The position numbers and the translations under genes are program-made. Shown piece after piece: positions 8,484 through 18,400 of a stretch of DNA of 64,000 nucleotides. Source of the DNA: Thiotrichaceae bacterium (lineage in GTDB: Bacteria > Pseudomonadota > Gammaproteobacteria > Beggiatoales > Beggiatoaceae); NCBI GenBank assembly GCA_011391085.1, contig JAABRD010000013.1:1-64000 (forward strand), given 5' to 3'. The number at the start of each line of letters is the position of its first letter. The stretch's first letter is position 1. Below the pieces are notes generated by a model. That model searched no databases. It had not been told where the DNA came from and saw only the letters and a program-made list of their open reading frames with translations.

Positions 8484-10199
8484 TTAATCGTCATCGTTGT
8501 CCTTAGCCTTTTCTTCAGACGTTGGTGCCACCGCCTTTTCCTCAGGTTTGGGTTCTACCACCGCTTTTTCTTCAGGCTTAGGTTCCGCGTTCTCTTCAGG
8601 CTTAGATTCTACCGCTTTCTCTTCAGGTTTAGGGGCCACCTCCGACTTCTCATTAGCCCCCGGAATTGCCGGCTTCTCTTCCGCAGGCTTTGGTTCTTCC
8701 CCTATCTTCTCCGCCGCCTCTTTCAAATTCCCAAATATCCCCAACACGGAATCGGTCATGGATCTGATTTTCGGATTCCTATCCAAAAACGACTTGGTCA
8801 AAATATCCTTGGCAGAGTTGGAGAGTTGGAGAGTGAGAGGAGGCTTGCCAGACGTCAAGTTGACGAGATACACCAATGCTTGGGCAAACAACTCGACGTT
8901 GTCTTCAGAGAGTTTCGATAAAGCAATCTCATTCTCGGCCTTGTCATTCAAACGAATCTTCCAACCACTAAGGGGGGAAGTCAAGTCCCGTTCATGAACT
9001 AGGGAAACGCTGGTGATTTGGTCAAACGGAACGCGGGTGGCAGACCCTGTCAAATTCTTCAAACTCAAAGACGTTCCAAGGACGTTTTTCCATATCAACG
9101 CTTTGTCAGTCAGTGCCAATCCTGCACCCAAAACCCCCGTTTCAAAATAGAAAGACAAAGTTTCCGCAGGATCACGAACATCTTTGAACACTTTGGCTTG
9201 TTCTTCCACATTGAAACCATCCTTGAATTTCATGGAGAGGTCACTGAAGAAGTGGGTTAGCAACACGGTTTTGAAGTTAACGTAGCCGTCTTCCAGGGAT
9301 TTGCCAGGGACTAACAACTGTTGGGTGAGTTTGTGCATCAACTCTTTGTCAGCAGGTGACAATTTGAATTCCTTACCATAACCCACCAAGCATTGATCAA
9401 AGACTTGCAAGTTTTTGATGAGGTCTTGTTGGTCCACATATTTCTCGCTGCACAATGTCACCCAGCCCGCTAAAATAGCCACTTCTCGGTCAGCAACGCT
9501 TAAAACCACCGGCTGGTCTTTCTGGTCCTTGTTGGCGTTGATGAAGTAAATCATCGCCGAAACCATAGAAATGACCGCGGTATCAGACACTTGCGACAGG
9601 CGAATGTCTTTGTTACCATTGACTTGCAGTTTCCAGCCCGTGAGGGACATGCCCAATTCATAAATTAATTGGATGGTCTGAATGTCATTGAAAGCGATGG
9701 CTTCAGGGTCGCCTGTGAAATTTTTCCACAGTAAGGACTTGTTAGTGATGGCCACACCTCTGGAATGAGGGAGAAGACGACCTGTGTCGTAATAGAAGTA
9801 AAATTTCTCTTCTGGCTTACGCACGGAGGCAAACAATTTCTTATCGTCATCCGGCTGACCCTCAAAATAGTTGGCTAGTTCAAACTCTAACCCCTTTAAT
9901 TGGTGGCCGGCTAGAACACTTTGAAAGTTGCGATACACATCATCAAAACCCAAATCATATTGGGTCAACAGTTTTTTGAGGAGGCCATCAAATGCAGTGG
10001 TATCCTCCGAGGAGGCTTTTTCATAAGCACCTAGACATTTGTCAAGGTCTTGTAGCGCACCACGGTAATCTTGTTTCTCCATGAACGTTTTGAACGTTTC
10101 CGAAGAGTCACAAGGCGCCGCAGATGCACCCTGAAGGGGTAAGGAACCCAGGGCAAGGATAATGCTATATTTCAATAACCTATTTTTCAGATGTAACAT
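8484..10199 (-). CDS. Exported protein with a duplicated PH-like domain and an acidic/Lys-Pro tail
   Basis: Not a named family that I recognise. The start at 10199 is chosen because it gives a signal peptide (LKYSIILALGSLPLQGASA) and has AGGAG about 12 bases upstream; the longer reading frame starts inside a repeat element. The mature part is an internal duplication: about residues 100-235 and 325-465 each carry FYFYYDTG/LSFYFETG, then GVAITNKSLLWKN/GLALTDKALIWKN, then an FNDIQTI/FDQITSV strand and GWKLQVN/GWKIRLN. The 'ltdkaliWKN...f..I' pattern resembles short bacterial PH-like domains (inference). The tail repeats KPEEKAV several times, like a cell-wall or linker segment. Confidence 0.75.
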   Translation of the reverse strand: MLHLKNRLLKYSIILALGSLPLQGASAAPCDSSETFKTFMEKQDYRGALQDLDKCLGAYEKASSEDTTAFDGLLKKLLTQYDLGFDDVYRNFQSVLAGHQLKGLEFELANYFEGQPDDDKKLFASVRKPEEKFYFYYDTGRLLPHSRGVAITNKSLLWKNFTGDPEAIAFNDIQTIQLIYELGMSLTGWKLQVNGNKDIRLSQVSDTAVISMVSAMIYFINANKDQKDQPVVLSVADREVAILAGWVTLCSEKYVDQQDLIKNLQVFDQCLVGYGKEFKLSPADKELMHKLTQQLLVPGKSLEDGYVNFKTVLLTHFFSDLSMKFKDGFNVEEQAKVFKDVRDPAETLSFYFETGVLGAGLALTDKALIWKNVLGTSLSLKNLTGSATRVPFDQITSVSLVHERDLTSPLSGWKIRLNDKAENEIALSKLSEDNVELFAQALVYLVNLTSGKPPLTLQLSNSAKDILTKSFLDRNPKIRSMTDSVLGIFGNLKEAAEKIGEEPKPAEEKPAIPGANEKSEVAPKPEEKAVESKPEENAEPKPEEKAVVEPKPEEKAVAPTSEEKAKDNDDD

Positions 10200-10245
10200 A
10201 ATGATTAAATCTCCTGTAGAGTTGTGAATAAAGAAAGGTTTAACA

Positions 10246-10507
10246 TATAGTAATATTGACTCAAACTTGTACAATTAAGTTAAGAGTGGAGTGGCGGTAG
10301 GCGTCCCCGACTCTTTAGTGGAGTGGAGGCTTTAGCCGGCCGGCGGTAGGCGCCCCGCAATTTTAGTGGGGGGGTGATGCCTACGGCCGGCCGGCTAAAG
10401 CCTCCACTCCACCGGGATTTTTCTTAACTTAATGGCATTGTGGCTAAAGCTTCCACTCCACTAGATTTTTTAACTTAGTCGTACCAATTTGAATGAATAT
10501 TACTATA
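10246..10507. mobile_element. 262-bp element with TATAGTAATATT ends
   Basis: Perfect 12-bp inverted ends (TATAGTAATATT), extending imperfectly through CAAACTTGTAC at the left and its counterpart at the right. The interior holds the GGAGGCTTTAGCCGGCCGGC palindrome family (10320-10420). It separates the exported protein gene from the permease fragment. The ends match those of 2228-2427 and 60573-60708. Confidence 0.7.
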
Positions 10508-10512
10508 CAAAG

Positions 10513-11070
10513 TTAACGGTTTGGACTACGGTTTGGACTCCTGGACAAGAGTACCGCCATAACCGCCATTCCCAAAGCCCCTGCTAATAAAGCTAACATG
10601 CTACCACGGGCAGGACCTGCTTGCAAGATAACACTCAGTGCAAATATTGTCAATATCGTAGCGAAAATTCCACCCCACAGTCGCCACCCTGGGCCACGTC
10701 CAGTCTCTCGAAATGGGGAACATTCCCGCGTCCAGGTTGCCACTGCATAAACGAGAGTAGCAGCCACTGCGGTGGCTAAAATAGTTGCCTCGTACCATGC
10801 TAGGAAATGCAATAATAAGGTGAAAAAGATCGCACACCCTAATAACATGAGTAAAGCATTTCTGGCAATCAAAGTGCGTGGTTCTAGCTGGGCCAGGGAA
10901 CGCGGTAAAATTCCTTGGGCGGCCAGGGCATAAATGAAACGTGAGAATGCCAATAACGCCCCATTGAAAGTTGAGAACGTGGCGATAAAGCTGACTCCAG
11001 CGACTACCATAACCATTGCCTTACTTACCACCACCTGCTTGTTCTGCCCGTTGAAAGTGTGTAAAATCAA
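10513..11070 (-). pseudogene. C-terminal fragment of an APC-family amino-acid permease
   Basis: The translated sequence corresponds to the last four or five membrane segments of an amino acid-polyamine-organocation permease (GVSFIATFSTFNGALLAFSRFIYALAAQG, then ARNALLMLLGCAIFF). Full-length members have about 12 segments and 430 or more residues; this piece has 185. The first four residues are read from an AGGACTTACGCAAC-type element end, and native permease sequence begins only at about 11056. The N-terminal half is absent on either side. I call it a truncated pseudogene produced by a rearrangement at the element. Confidence 0.8.
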
Positions 11071-11100
11071 ATAATTACAACAACGGTTGCGTAAGTCCTA
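11057..11100 (-). mobile_element. Half copy of an AGGACTTACGCAAC element
   Basis: Read on the minus strand this is TAGGACTTACGCAACCG followed by TTGTAATTATTTGATTTTACACAC, almost identical to the left end of the complete element at 19385-19526. It ends exactly where the permease fragment begins. Confidence 0.75.
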
Positions 11101-11229
11101 TTGGTTAAGAATTGCCCCCGAATTTTCTTAGACATAAAATAACACATTGTTGGGGGCGCGTCAACAAAATGAGGCCCTTGCCTCCGCGGTTAAGATAGAT
11201 GCGAGAGGGATAATAATTCGAATTATAGT

Positions 11230-11369
11230 CAGGACTTACGCAACCACTTTTGTAACTCGTTGATTTGACCCCCGCCCTAGCCCCCCGCACGCGGGGAATC
11301 ATTCCCGTACACGGGGGGGAATCACTCCCTCCCCCGCGTGCGGGGAGGATTGGGGTGGGGTGCGCAAGC
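11230..11369 (+). mobile_element. AGGACTTACGCAAC-type element with degraded right end
   Basis: The left end CAGGACTTACGCAACC is intact and followed by TTTTGTAACTCGTTGATTTGAC and GC-rich hairpins (CCCCGCACGCGGGG). The right end is degraded to GTGCGCAAG. Together with 11057-11100 it brackets about 130 bases without a gene. From 11370 to 11570 I see only AT-rich sequence and the palindrome TAGGACTGTCAGTCCTA at 11512-11528. Confidence 0.65.
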
Positions 11370-11570
11370 AATAAGATTCGTTCGTTGCCTTACTTCAGAA
11401 TTGACAGAATAAATTAACTTAACTTATAATCAAGTGGACTTAACCATATTCCTAATTCTGCAAATTCTAACATTCTACACAGTTTTGATTCAGCCCAGAG
11501 AAACACCGTTTAGGACTGTCAGTCCTAGCCTTTCATACATACTGTTAACAACATTCAAAGGACAACCCTT

Positions 11571-12959
11571 ATGACACCCAAAAAATGGCTACTATTACTC
11601 TCTCTATGGGGACTTTCATCCTCTCTACCCGCTGTGGAAGGCACTCCTGTGACCGACAATGTGTGGATGAAAGCTGTTATTCACACCGTTGAAAAAGGTC
11701 CACTGGAAGCGATTTGGAAACCTGGTCAAGATTCCAAAACGCCACGGGGGGACCGCGTAATGTGGGGCTACTTCTATGCCAATCCTGCGGAAGTGGCCTG
11801 GGGTAACGAAAATAATCCGGAAACCTTTGTCAAAGTTTGGTATGATGTCGATGGCCGCATCGATGTTAACTTCTTCCATGTTTCGGTGCCTGACATCGAT
11901 GTGTATAGCAGCCTCGAAGACTCTGTCCACGCGGGTGTCAACACTCTTAACCAATCTCATCGTTATGCCCGTCATTCTTACTTGACGACCTTCGGCACGT
12001 CCTCCCAGCAATTTAGCGGCGACCTCTATCAAACACCAGACACCTCCGCTTATGGTGCTGACCGTAACTCCTTTCAATATGTTCTCCCCCTTATGGACCT
12101 GCAAATCGGTGTCTCTATTCAAACGTTAGAAAGAGGTGCCATTGATGGAATATGGAGACTCGGCGGTTTTGACACCACTCTGCGAGGTGATCAAGTCGCT
12201 TGGGGATTTTTCTACGCCAATCCACAGATCGTCAGTTGGGGAAGTGACAACAATCCGGAAGTGTTTGTGAAAGTTTGGTATGATGCACTGAATCTGAGAA
12301 CCGATGTCAATTTTTTCCATGTATCAGTCCCTGACATTTACACGTATTCCGGTTTTGTTGGAACTGGTTACGAAAAGGGCAGTGTCACGGATCTGAGAAT
12401 GCAACGTTACACGCGCCATGAATATCCATTGAGTCTCGCCACAGAAGGGACTGCCTTCAAAAACATCAATGCTTTCAACAGTTATATAGCCAACCATCAC
12501 ATCACCCCAGCCTGTAGCACCTGCCATGCGGCGGGTCAACCACGCCTGGGTCCTTCCTACAGCGCGATAGCTTTGTATTATCAAGGACAAGCAGGGGCAT
12601 TGGCCAAATTGACTCAACAGGTTCTGGAGGGAAGCAGTGGCGTGTGGGGACCTACCCCCATGACTGCCAACCCATCAGCCAAAGATCATGCCGAAGTATT
12701 GGTGAAGTGGATTTTATCTCTCAATCCCGAAGGCGACGCCAAACGAGAAGCGTTGCAAGAAATTGCCGCCATGCCCACGATCTCCTCACCCTCTTTGCCA
12801 TCAACACCCGTTAGCCCATATCAATGTGCCGGCAAAACCAAATGTTCAGAAATGACTTCTTGTGCGGAAGCCAAATTTTACTTGCGCAATTGCGGTGGGC
12901 TACAAATAGACGGTGATGGCGACGGAGTGCCTTGTGAGGATCAATGGTGTGAAAATTAA
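11571..12959 (+). CDS. Exported paired NFFHVS-domain protein with cytochrome c and Excalibur domains
   Basis: A 462-residue exported protein; signal peptide at residues 1-22. Residues 30-137 are domain copy A (DNVWMKAVIHTVEKGPLEAI, RGDRVMWGYFYANP, NFFHVSVPDI) and 177-285 are copy B (IQTLERGAIDGIW, RGDQVAWGFFYANP, NFFHVSVPDI). Residues 303-385 are a class I cytochrome c: haem motif CSTCH at 315-319 and GVWGPTPM with probable axial Met364, as in c551-type cytochromes. Residues 417-462 match an Excalibur calcium-binding domain (six Cys, DGDGDGVPCE). The likely role is periplasmic or surface electron transfer. It is the first of five genes sharing the A-B pair. Confidence 0.85.
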   Translation: MTPKKWLLLLSLWGLSSSLPAVEGTPVTDNVWMKAVIHTVEKGPLEAIWKPGQDSKTPRGDRVMWGYFYANPAEVAWGNENNPETFVKVWYDVDGRIDVNFFHVSVPDIDVYSSLEDSVHAGVNTLNQSHRYARHSYLTTFGTSSQQFSGDLYQTPDTSAYGADRNSFQYVLPLMDLQIGVSIQTLERGAIDGIWRLGGFDTTLRGDQVAWGFFYANPQIVSWGSDNNPEVFVKVWYDALNLRTDVNFFHVSVPDIYTYSGFVGTGYEKGSVTDLRMQRYTRHEYPLSLATEGTAFKNINAFNSYIANHHITPACSTCHAAGQPRLGPSYSAIALYYQGQAGALAKLTQQVLEGSSGVWGPTPMTANPSAKDHAEVLVKWILSLNPEGDAKREALQEIAAMPTISSPSLPSTPVSPYQCAGKTKCSEMTSCAEAKFYLRNCGGLQIDGDGDGVPCEDQWCEN

Positions 12960-13027
12960 TGGACATCGTAATACCATTCTGCTAGACTACTCTGCAAATT
13001 CTGGTTCAAACCAAAAAAGAATGTTGA

Positions 13028-13098
13028 AGAAATTTAGGACTGCCAGTCCTCTCAGGATTGGCAGTCCTGAACCCAAATTAGGACTACCAGTCCTAACA
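13028..13098. repeat. AGGACTGCCAGTCCT palindromes
   Basis: Three adjacent copies of an AGGACTNNCAGTCCT palindrome lie between two genes. Single copies recur at 11512 and inside the elements at 42963 and 49177. No T-tract follows, so a termination role is unproven. Confidence 0.6.
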
Positions 13099-13160
13099 AA
13101 CAGGTCCTCAATATTTGAGGCCCCTTTATTTACTCTCAACTTTTAAGAGGAAATTCTACC

Positions 13161-15001
13161 ATGATGTCTCATAAATCACAAAACCTCTATCAACTTCATC
13201 CTCCCCCAGGACCTCCCAATTGCCGATTCCTCCTGAGAGGTCTGGCAATCCTCACACTGCTATGCCTGCCCCTCAGTTTCAACCTCGTCTATGCTTACGG
13301 TGTCTCCGGGGTACTGAGTTCCGGCTATCAGCATACTTGCGCGGTCAGAAGCAACGGTAGCATCGTGTGCTGGGGCGCGAAGGGCAATCCAATGCCCCCG
13401 CCGGCAACTTCGTTCAAGTCAGTGCAGGGGATGAACACACTTGTGCTTTGGAAACCACAGGAAAAATTCTCTGCTGGGGCAACGGTAAAACTGAACCGTA
13501 TCGCCCGCTGGAAGGTGATTTTACTCAAATCAATGGTGAATGTGGTATTAAAACCGATGGCAGTTTAGCATGTGCGGGAGATAAGGGAAATATTACTCCA
13601 TTGACTGGTACATTTACCCAAGTATCGGTAGGAGGAACAGACTGTGCTATCAAAAGTGATGGTACCCTGATGTGTTGGCGTGCCTGTGATTACTGGTGTG
13701 AAAAAGAAAACATACCAACAGGTACTTTCAAACAAGTAGCTACCGGTGATTATCGGACATGCGCCATTACCAAGGAGGGCCGCATTATGTGTTGGGGCGA
13801 CTTCTTTTCGCACATTAAGCAACCCCCCACCGGCTCCTTTAACCACATTCAAGTGGGAAAAGGAAGTCATCACTATTGCGCCATACGGGACGATGGCAAA
13901 ACAATATGTTGGGGATTTACAGGACAAGACCGTAATGGTAGTGAAATTCATGTCATTTGTGATGGAGCCGTATGTACGCCTAAACTTTATTTCTGGTCTT
14001 CAGGGACCATTTTTAACACCAAAGAAACTGGCGACGGGCGGGCCATTCCCCCCGCTGGTGATTTCGTCTGGCTTACAGTAGGAAATGATTTTTCTTGCGG
14101 AGTAAAATCCGACCAGAGTGTGACCTGTTGGGGTCAAGACGACATTGGCCAAGCCACTCCACCTGCTGGGCTAAAAGTTCTAAATTTGGCCAATGCCAAC
14201 GTCAACCCCAAACCTACCAATGGCGTGTTGATAACCCCCGACATTTGGATGAATGCCGAACTCCAAACCGTTGAAAAAGGCACCATCAATGCCGTCTGGC
14301 GACTAGGTGGCGACTCCACTACCGCCCGCGGTGACCGAGTCATCTGGGGTTACTTTTATGCCAACCCTATCGACGTTACTTGGGGCAGTGAAGACAACCC
14401 CGACCTCTATGTCAAAGCCTGGTACGATGTCAGTGACAGAATTGATGTCAACTTCTTCCATGTCTCGGTCCCCGAAATCAAGGTCTATAGTGCCAAAAAC
14501 AACGGTGGCACCTTGGTTGACACTGCCACTATGGACAATCGCTATGTCCGCCACACCTACTATCCCGACAACAACCAAGAAGCCACGGTGACTGACACCC
14601 GCAATGCTTCGGTGATCCAGGCAACGTATCCCAAAGAACATAACGTGTACCAGGCTTTGGTAGGTGGCATCATCCAAACCCTTGAAAAAGTAGCCATCGA
14701 AGGTCAACTATTTGTTGGCGGACTCAATCAAACCGCCCGCGGAGACCTAGTAGGTTGGGGATACTTTTACGCGGACCCGGCGGATGTATCATGGGGCAAC
14801 GTGAATAACCCGGAAGTCTTTTTCAAGGTTTGGGGAGATGTCAGTGGTCGGGGTGATGTCAATTTCTTCCACGTCTCGGTCCCAGATATCGAGGTCAGTT
14901 CGCAACTCATTGATGACAACGACAATGAGATAACTTCGGTTTATAACAGTACCGTGACACTGAATCAACGCTATTCTCGGCATGAATATGAACCGAAATA
15001 A
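13161..15001 (+). CDS. Exported RCC1-repeat protein with paired NFFHVS domains (frameshifted)
   Basis: Starts at ATG 13161 with AAGAGG ten bases upstream. The first frame encodes a signal segment (FLLRGLAILTLLCLPLSF) and the first RCC1-like repeat (HTCAVRSNGSIVCWG). It loses frame at about 13380-13382, where restoring one G gives WGAKGQSNAPAGNF and continues into the second frame. The second frame, which has no stop upstream of this point to matter, carries about six more repeats of the type 'G..H.CAl..dG.i.CWG' and then domain copies A (about 14235-14560) and B (about 14660-14995), each with NFFHVSVP. The RCC1-like part probably forms a beta-propeller. The frameshift could be a sequencing error or a real lesion. 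Confidence 0.8.
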
Positions 15002-15035
15002 GACATGAGACTGTTACTAGACCATTGACTGATTA

Positions 15036-15066
15036 AACCTGACAGGTCTAAAAGACCTGTCAGGTT
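15036..15066 (+). terminator. Possible terminator hairpin (ACCTGACAGGTC family)
   Basis: AACCTGACAGGTC pairs with GACCTGTCAGGTT around TAAAA, followed by TTGATTGG. It lies 35 bases after the RCC1 gene. The same hairpin sits inside small elements at 21762 and 30990, so it may be element-derived. From 15067 to 15437 the sequence is AT-rich without a supported gene. Confidence 0.45.
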
Positions 15067-15452
15067 TTGATTGGTTCCTCCGCTTGCATTAGTTATTATT
15101 CACTGGTTGAAACCATTTCAACCATGCCCTTTAAACTTGACAAGAAAATTATTATAATGATTACTCTCCAATGCGCATTGCTTTAACCGCTATATTAATG
15201 AAGTATTTAGCAATGAATTTACCGCGTAAAATCTTTGTTGACACGTTTTTTTATTGTCTTGTTAAACCGTAACAAAAGTGACCATGCCAAAGCTTTGACA
15301 TTAAACCAAAGTTGAGAAGGTTCACAAAAATGTAAATCAGGTAGGTAATTAATCCAAACCAGTTGAACTTTGACCAAAGTTCTGTCATGATACTTTTGGT
15401 AGAAACTCTTTCTACCAATCCTTTTCAACTTTTCATTCGGAGGTCCTTTATT

Positions 15453-18400
15453 ATGTTACAACTTCATAAAGTAAGTAACCAGCCACGGTTACTGGTGTTC
15501 TTCTTCTTATTCTGGTGGCATCTACTCAGCCTGGCCGTGGCTGATACGATAATTCCTTATGGCACACCCAATATCGACGGCAATTTGGCAGGTAATGAAT
15601 GGTCAGAATGGGGTCATGTCCGCATGGCCCGGTTTTATGGCTTTGACCAATTTGCTGATTTCTGGTTGCAATGGGATGACAAAAACCTGTATATCGCGGG
15701 CCGCTTGGATGACTTCACGTTGTTTGAAGACGGTGGTGAGGGTAATGAACTCTGGAGAACCTGGCAGGACGACAGTTTGGAAATTTCTCTCCATCCCTAT
15801 CCTAATGCGCCACCTGCGCTTAATGAACAAAGTCGGGTACTGGCGTTTAGTATTAACGGCAAATATCAACGGCTAGATCGCGGCAAATGGGGAAACGAAA
15901 GAGAACTTTCCACGGGGTTAGAAATTGTCGGTAACACCAATAGCAAAATCCACGACAACCGCTTCCTCAACCAAGCAATTCTCTGGGTAGATAAATGTCA
16001 ACCCGCGTTAAACACACCCCCACAACCAGAAGTGACCGTCAAATTTGCCTCCAAAGTCAATGGCACCCTGAATAATTCCAGTGACCGTGACCAAAATTGG
16101 CAATTTGAAGTAGCCTTCCCCTGGCGGTTGCTAGGGACGACCATTGGTAAGAAAATCACCGGTGACGGTTGTGTCGTCGGTGACGCCATCATCCCCTCGG
16201 ATTTGAAACCCACCGATGGGATGCCGTTGCGCATCAATTTTTACCGCATCAATAACGGCAAAGATGGCAAAGTGGAACCTGGACTTTTTACAGGCCAGTA
16301 TCAAGACAAAGACCTTAAGACCCATGATAACGGCATCACGAAGGACGAGTGGTTTGTCTATCAAGGTGACCGCAACCATCCCAATGAGTGGGCCACCTTC
16401 ACTCTCAGCTACAAAAATGCCAACGATAATCCTCGGTTTGATGACTCTCGTATTCTTGCCACTCCATTGGATGGCCGACGAGTGCGCTTAGAAGTGTTTG
16501 CCCCCACTCGTGGCCAGACTGGTGGCAGTGCAACACGTTATGAGATTGGCTTTCTCGAAGGGAACTGGCCGGCAGATGAAAACGTGTGGCGAGATAAATG
16601 GAACTTTGAAAATGCCTATCAACCGGCGGCACCCAAGACCCTTCAAGCCATGGAAGTCATTGGCTTGCAACCAGGCAAGGCTTACACCATTGCCATTCGT
16701 GCTAAAGATGAAGTGGATCGCGCCAGTCCAATTTTGACTACCACAGTCACGACTCCAGCCGATTCACATCCTTTTGTCACCGTCTCCCCCACGGGTCGCA
16801 ACTTGGTTTTCACCGATGGACATCCCTTTTTGGTAGTCGGTGAGACGGGCTTGATGCCGTGGTTGCCGTTACGTGGTCTTTACACAGGTGAGTTATGTGA
16901 TGAACATCCACCGACAGGTGATGCCGATTTTACGGCGACTGCCAAACCTTGTGGTAACGGTGGTAAAGTGCGTAACTACAGTAAAGAAAAATACTTCTTT
17001 ACCTGTTACCTGTCTAATGGTCAAACCATGACTGTAACTGACATTACCGCTTTCGGTAAAGATACCTTTTCGGGCCCCCAAGACAATTGCGAATGGGCTG
17101 CCAACAAAGCAGGTACGGGTGTCAGGGCAGTGGAGGCCATTGAAGGCCCAGAGGTTGCCGAAGCCTATATGAAGAAACTGAAAGCGGCAGGAGTCAACAC
17201 GCTGACGGTTTTCGTTGAATCGCTGGACTTGAATGTCACCCCAATTGTGTTTGAAAAGAATCAAGTGGACGTGTTCAACTTTTTAGACCGGATGGTCGAA
17301 CTGGCGCGGGAGAACGAGGTTTATCTGGTGTTTCGGTTGTATGATACCTATTATTACCAAAACAAATGGTCCCACACCAGTTGGGCAACCCGTAAAAACA
17401 CCCCCGAAGGATTCTTTGATGAAGATATGTATCCTGTTCATCAAGACCGCATGAGACAACTGTTTTCTCATGTTCACCCACGCACTCGGATTGCCTATCG
17501 TGACGAACCGCATATTTTAGGGTGGGACCTTCTCAATGAGATTGACAATGGTGACCGCTTTAACAAAGCTACCTATGAACAACATCGCAAATGGGTAGAA
17601 ACCATGCTGGACTACGCCCGGCGGGAAGCACCTAGACAATTGCTGTTCTATTCCTTCTTAGGTTGGGAACCCAAGGATGATGCCATTCATTATCGTGCGA
17701 ATTTGAAGATGGATGCAGACCTAGCATATCGCGTCCGCGGGGCCCAGATGGCGGTTCCCCACGGTTATTATGCACGCATTGCCAATCCTTATGCGGATCC
17801 ATTCGGTTTGGACTTTGAAGGTCCACTAGAATTGGCCCGCGGCACCACTTATGGCTTCTATCAAATTCGGGATGGCCGACCTCTAATCGATGGTGAAAGT
17901 GGTCCCAGTCCTCTATTTGTCACGGAAGGCAATGCGTTTGGCGGAAGATTCCATGCTAACTTTGAATTGAAACGTTTCATGGACATCAGTTGGTTACATT
18001 TTGTAGCCGGTGGGGCCGGGGCAAGTTTACAGTGGCCCATTGACTTGCAAAAGGCTGATCGCGTCAATCAAATTTCGCCGGAGAAACGGGCATTTCTAGC
18101 GACTTTCAAGAAACACGTCGGGGACATTCTCTGGCGTGGTAACCATCTCCAAATTACTCAACGTAAATTGGGAGAGAGGGCCGTTCAAATCACTCGTTAT
18201 GATGGGCGTAGTGCCTTGGTCTATCTCTACAACCAAGACAATGTGCCCATAGGTGAAATGACTCTGTCTGATTTGCCCATGACCAATGGGCGCGTCACCG
18301 TGGTCAACCCCGCCAATGGTCGAATCCTTTATGAAGCACCCAATGTGGAAGTTGGGGAAGGCAAACGGATTCTGTTCCGAGAAGTGGCGAACGAGAGTGT

